NCBI GenBank assembly: GCA_937957685.1
Contig: CALGAO010000133.1
Span: forward strand, 1-42,641
Length of the DNA: 42,641 bases
Origin: an uncultured Paenibacillaceae bacterium
GTDB taxonomy: Bacteria; Bacillota; Bacilli; Paenibacillales; DA-C8
Reading direction: 5' to 3'
Shown: one piece after another, positions 41,573-42,641 of the stretch
How positions within the stretch are numbered: position 1 is the stretch's first letter
Layout of the letters: every line of letters begins with the position of its first letter
Notes under the pieces: model-generated
What the model saw: the letters and a program-made list of their open reading frames with translations, nothing else
What the model was told of the DNA's origin: nothing
The model's database searches: none
Program-made: the position numbers and the translations under genes

Positions 41573-42641
41573 ATGCCGAAGAGACTGTCAACAACTTCCA
41601 TCCTGCATAAGCTTATTGCACTTCTCTTGGTCGCCTTGGTCTGTCCGCTGTTGCTTCTGCTGCTCGTCAGATGGATCGGATGGCGTATCCAATTCTGGAT
41701 GATCCTGTTGCTATCTGCGGTTCTGGTCGTGGGAGCGATCCGGATGTCCATGCAGCTGCGCGAACGTCTCCTGACCCAGGATTATGCGTTCGAGACCATG
41801 CCGGATGGCCTGATCCTGCTCGATAACCAGCTGCATGCTGACTATGTGAATCCTGCTGCCAGGGAGATCCTGCAGCTCAGCGGACTGGGACCGGATCACG
41901 CTGCCACAGTTGCCGAGCTGTTCCTGCAGCATGAGCGTCTGCTGGAGCTGTGGGACAACAGGATGCATGGCCGGTCTGAACTCCAGGTCGGAAGCAGACA
42001 TCTGGAGGTCGAATTGCTCCCGATGGATATCGGGGGGAGACGGACCGATTCCCTCGTTATCCTGCGGGACGTGACTGAACGCACTCGATATGAACAGAAG
42101 CTGATCCGATATGCCACTGTCGATAGTCTGACGAATCTGTACAATCGGCGGTACTTCCTTGAACTGTTGGAGGGGGCGATGAAGCGATGGGCATCGACTG
42201 GCGGGCGGATCAGTCTGGCGCTTATTGATGTGGATTACTTCAAGCGCATCAACGACAGGCACGGGCACCTCGCGGGCGACCGCGTGCTCCAGCATTTTGC
42301 CGCCTTGCTGCGGGAGATGGTCGGAGAGCGCGGAGTGACAGGGAGGATCGGCGGCGAGGAATTTGCCGTATACTGGATGGATACCGATGGGGAGACGGCC
42401 TACCGGATCATGGAGCAACTGAGGCTCAGAGTGCTCGAGGAGCAGATCGGGTTATCATCAGCCGAAAGCGTGCCGGCTGGTCATGAATCGGTATACACAA
42501 TCAGCGCGGGCATCGCCGAGCTGGATGCATCCCATGCGACGCTGGAGAGCTGGCTGGCGGAAGCGGATGCATGTCTGTATGCTTCCAAGCAGAATGGCCG
42601 CAACCGGACTACTCTTGCCCGAAACTCCGGAGTCCCTGCTT
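41573..42641 (+). CDS. Membrane-bound PAS-GGDEF diguanylate cyclase (runs off right edge)
   Basis: ATG 41573, behind AAGAGG, opens a frame of 356 codons that reaches the window end without a stop. Two membrane helices (about residues 12-32 and 38-57) are followed by a PAS domain (about 65-170, starting DYAFETMPDGLILLDNQ and ending SLVILRDVTERTRYEQ) and a GGDEF domain from TVDSLTNLYNRRYF. The catalytic signature is intact, RIGGEEFAV (GGEEF 260-264), with the metal site LIDVDYFKRIND. It should make cyclic-di-GMP. The allosteric I-site (RxxD just before GGEEF) is missing: the residues there are GERG. The GGDEF domain is essentially complete within the window (YASKQNGRNR), so little is lost. Confidence 0.9.
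   Translation, partial: MPKRLSTTSILHKLIALLLVALVCPLLLLLLVRWIGWRIQFWMILLLSAVLVVGAIRMSMQLRERLLTQDYAFETMPDGLILLDNQLHADYVNPAAREILQLSGLGPDHAATVAELFLQHERLLELWDNRMHGRSELQVGSRHLEVELLPMDIGGRRTDSLVILRDVTERTRYEQKLIRYATVDSLTNLYNRRYFLELLEGAMKRWASTGGRISLALIDVDYFKRINDRHGHLAGDRVLQHFAALLREMVGERGVTGRIGGEEFAVYWMDTDGETAYRIMEQLRLRVLEEQIGLSSAESVPAGHESVYTISAGIAELDASHATLESWLAEADACLYASKQNGRNRTTLARNSGVPA

Noticed and set aside
1..42641. CRISPR arrays, tRNA or rRNA genes, insertion sequences, prophage
   Set aside because: No repeat-spacer pattern, cloverleaf sequence, transposase or phage structural gene was recognised anywhere; the only phage-like item is the XRE repressor, which alone is not evidence.

Overview
The window reads as a chromosomal segment of a moderately GC-rich Gram-positive bacterium of the Paenibacillaceae type (Paenibacillus, Cohnella or Thermobacillus-like). 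The grounds are strong GGAGG/GAGGTGA ribosome binding sites, frequent TTG and GTG starts, Bacillus-type neighbours (an NfeD-flotillin pair behind a sigma-W-like promoter, SigA, TopB, PgcA, a YtsP-type GAF reductase) and an EAR-like RNA inside the exopolysaccharide operon. I saw no rRNA, tRNA, CRISPR array or insertion sequence.

Region 1 (1-2577): the first codons of an L-asparaginase gene on the minus strand, then a divergent two-gene membrane-stress operon (NfeD-like protein and flotillin FloT), closed by an intrinsic terminator.

Region 2 (2664-10887): a complete lasso-peptide gene cluster of the paeninodin/pseudomycoidin kind. In order it has a sulfotransferase, the macrolactam-forming asparagine-synthetase homologue (C), a 44-residue precursor (A), an HPr-kinase-like C-terminal serine kinase (K), a PqqD-type leader-binding protein (B1), a transglutaminase-like leader peptidase (B2), a nucleotidyltransferase-fold protein, and an ABC exporter (D). 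A strong hairpin follows the precursor gene. The predicted core begins AGIGVTLID (ring Ala1 to Asp9) and ends in Asp-Ser, the phosphorylation site expected for this class.

Region 3 (10939-30710): a small XRE-family repressor gene facing the end of the lasso cluster, and divergent from it a ~19 kb exopolysaccharide operon: Wzz/CpsD tyrosine-kinase pair, EAR-like antitermination RNA, GalU, initiating sugar transferase, five further glycosyltransferase genes (one a tandem fusion with two GT4 domains), Wzy-like polymerase, Wzx-like flippase, one more GT4, UDP-glucose dehydrogenase, mannose-1-phosphate guanylyltransferase and phosphohexomutase. The precursor genes suggest a heteropolymer of the Wzx/Wzy type containing glucose, glucuronic acid and mannose. 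The same 19-bp operator (ATGATACA-N3-TGTATCAT) lies on the lasso-cluster promoter and in the repressor/EPS intergenic region, with a third close copy there. One repressor therefore probably controls both the lasso peptide and the matrix polymer; this is the most interesting feature of the window.

Region 4 (30802-33092): a minus-strand regulator in which an alpha/beta-hydrolase domain, with the nucleophile serine replaced by glutamate, is fused to a SARP/BTAD-like activator. Divergent from it is a previously easy-to-miss 57-residue ORF, followed by AT-rich palindromes and a terminator.

Region 5 (33240-42641): housekeeping and carbohydrate genes: topoisomerase III, a full-length SigA-type sigma factor with its own promoter and no dnaG beside it, guanine deaminase, a sialate-O-acetylesterase-family esterase overlapping an APH-fold kinase, free-methionine-(R)-sulfoxide reductase, and the start of a membrane PAS-GGDEF diguanylate cyclase running off the right edge.
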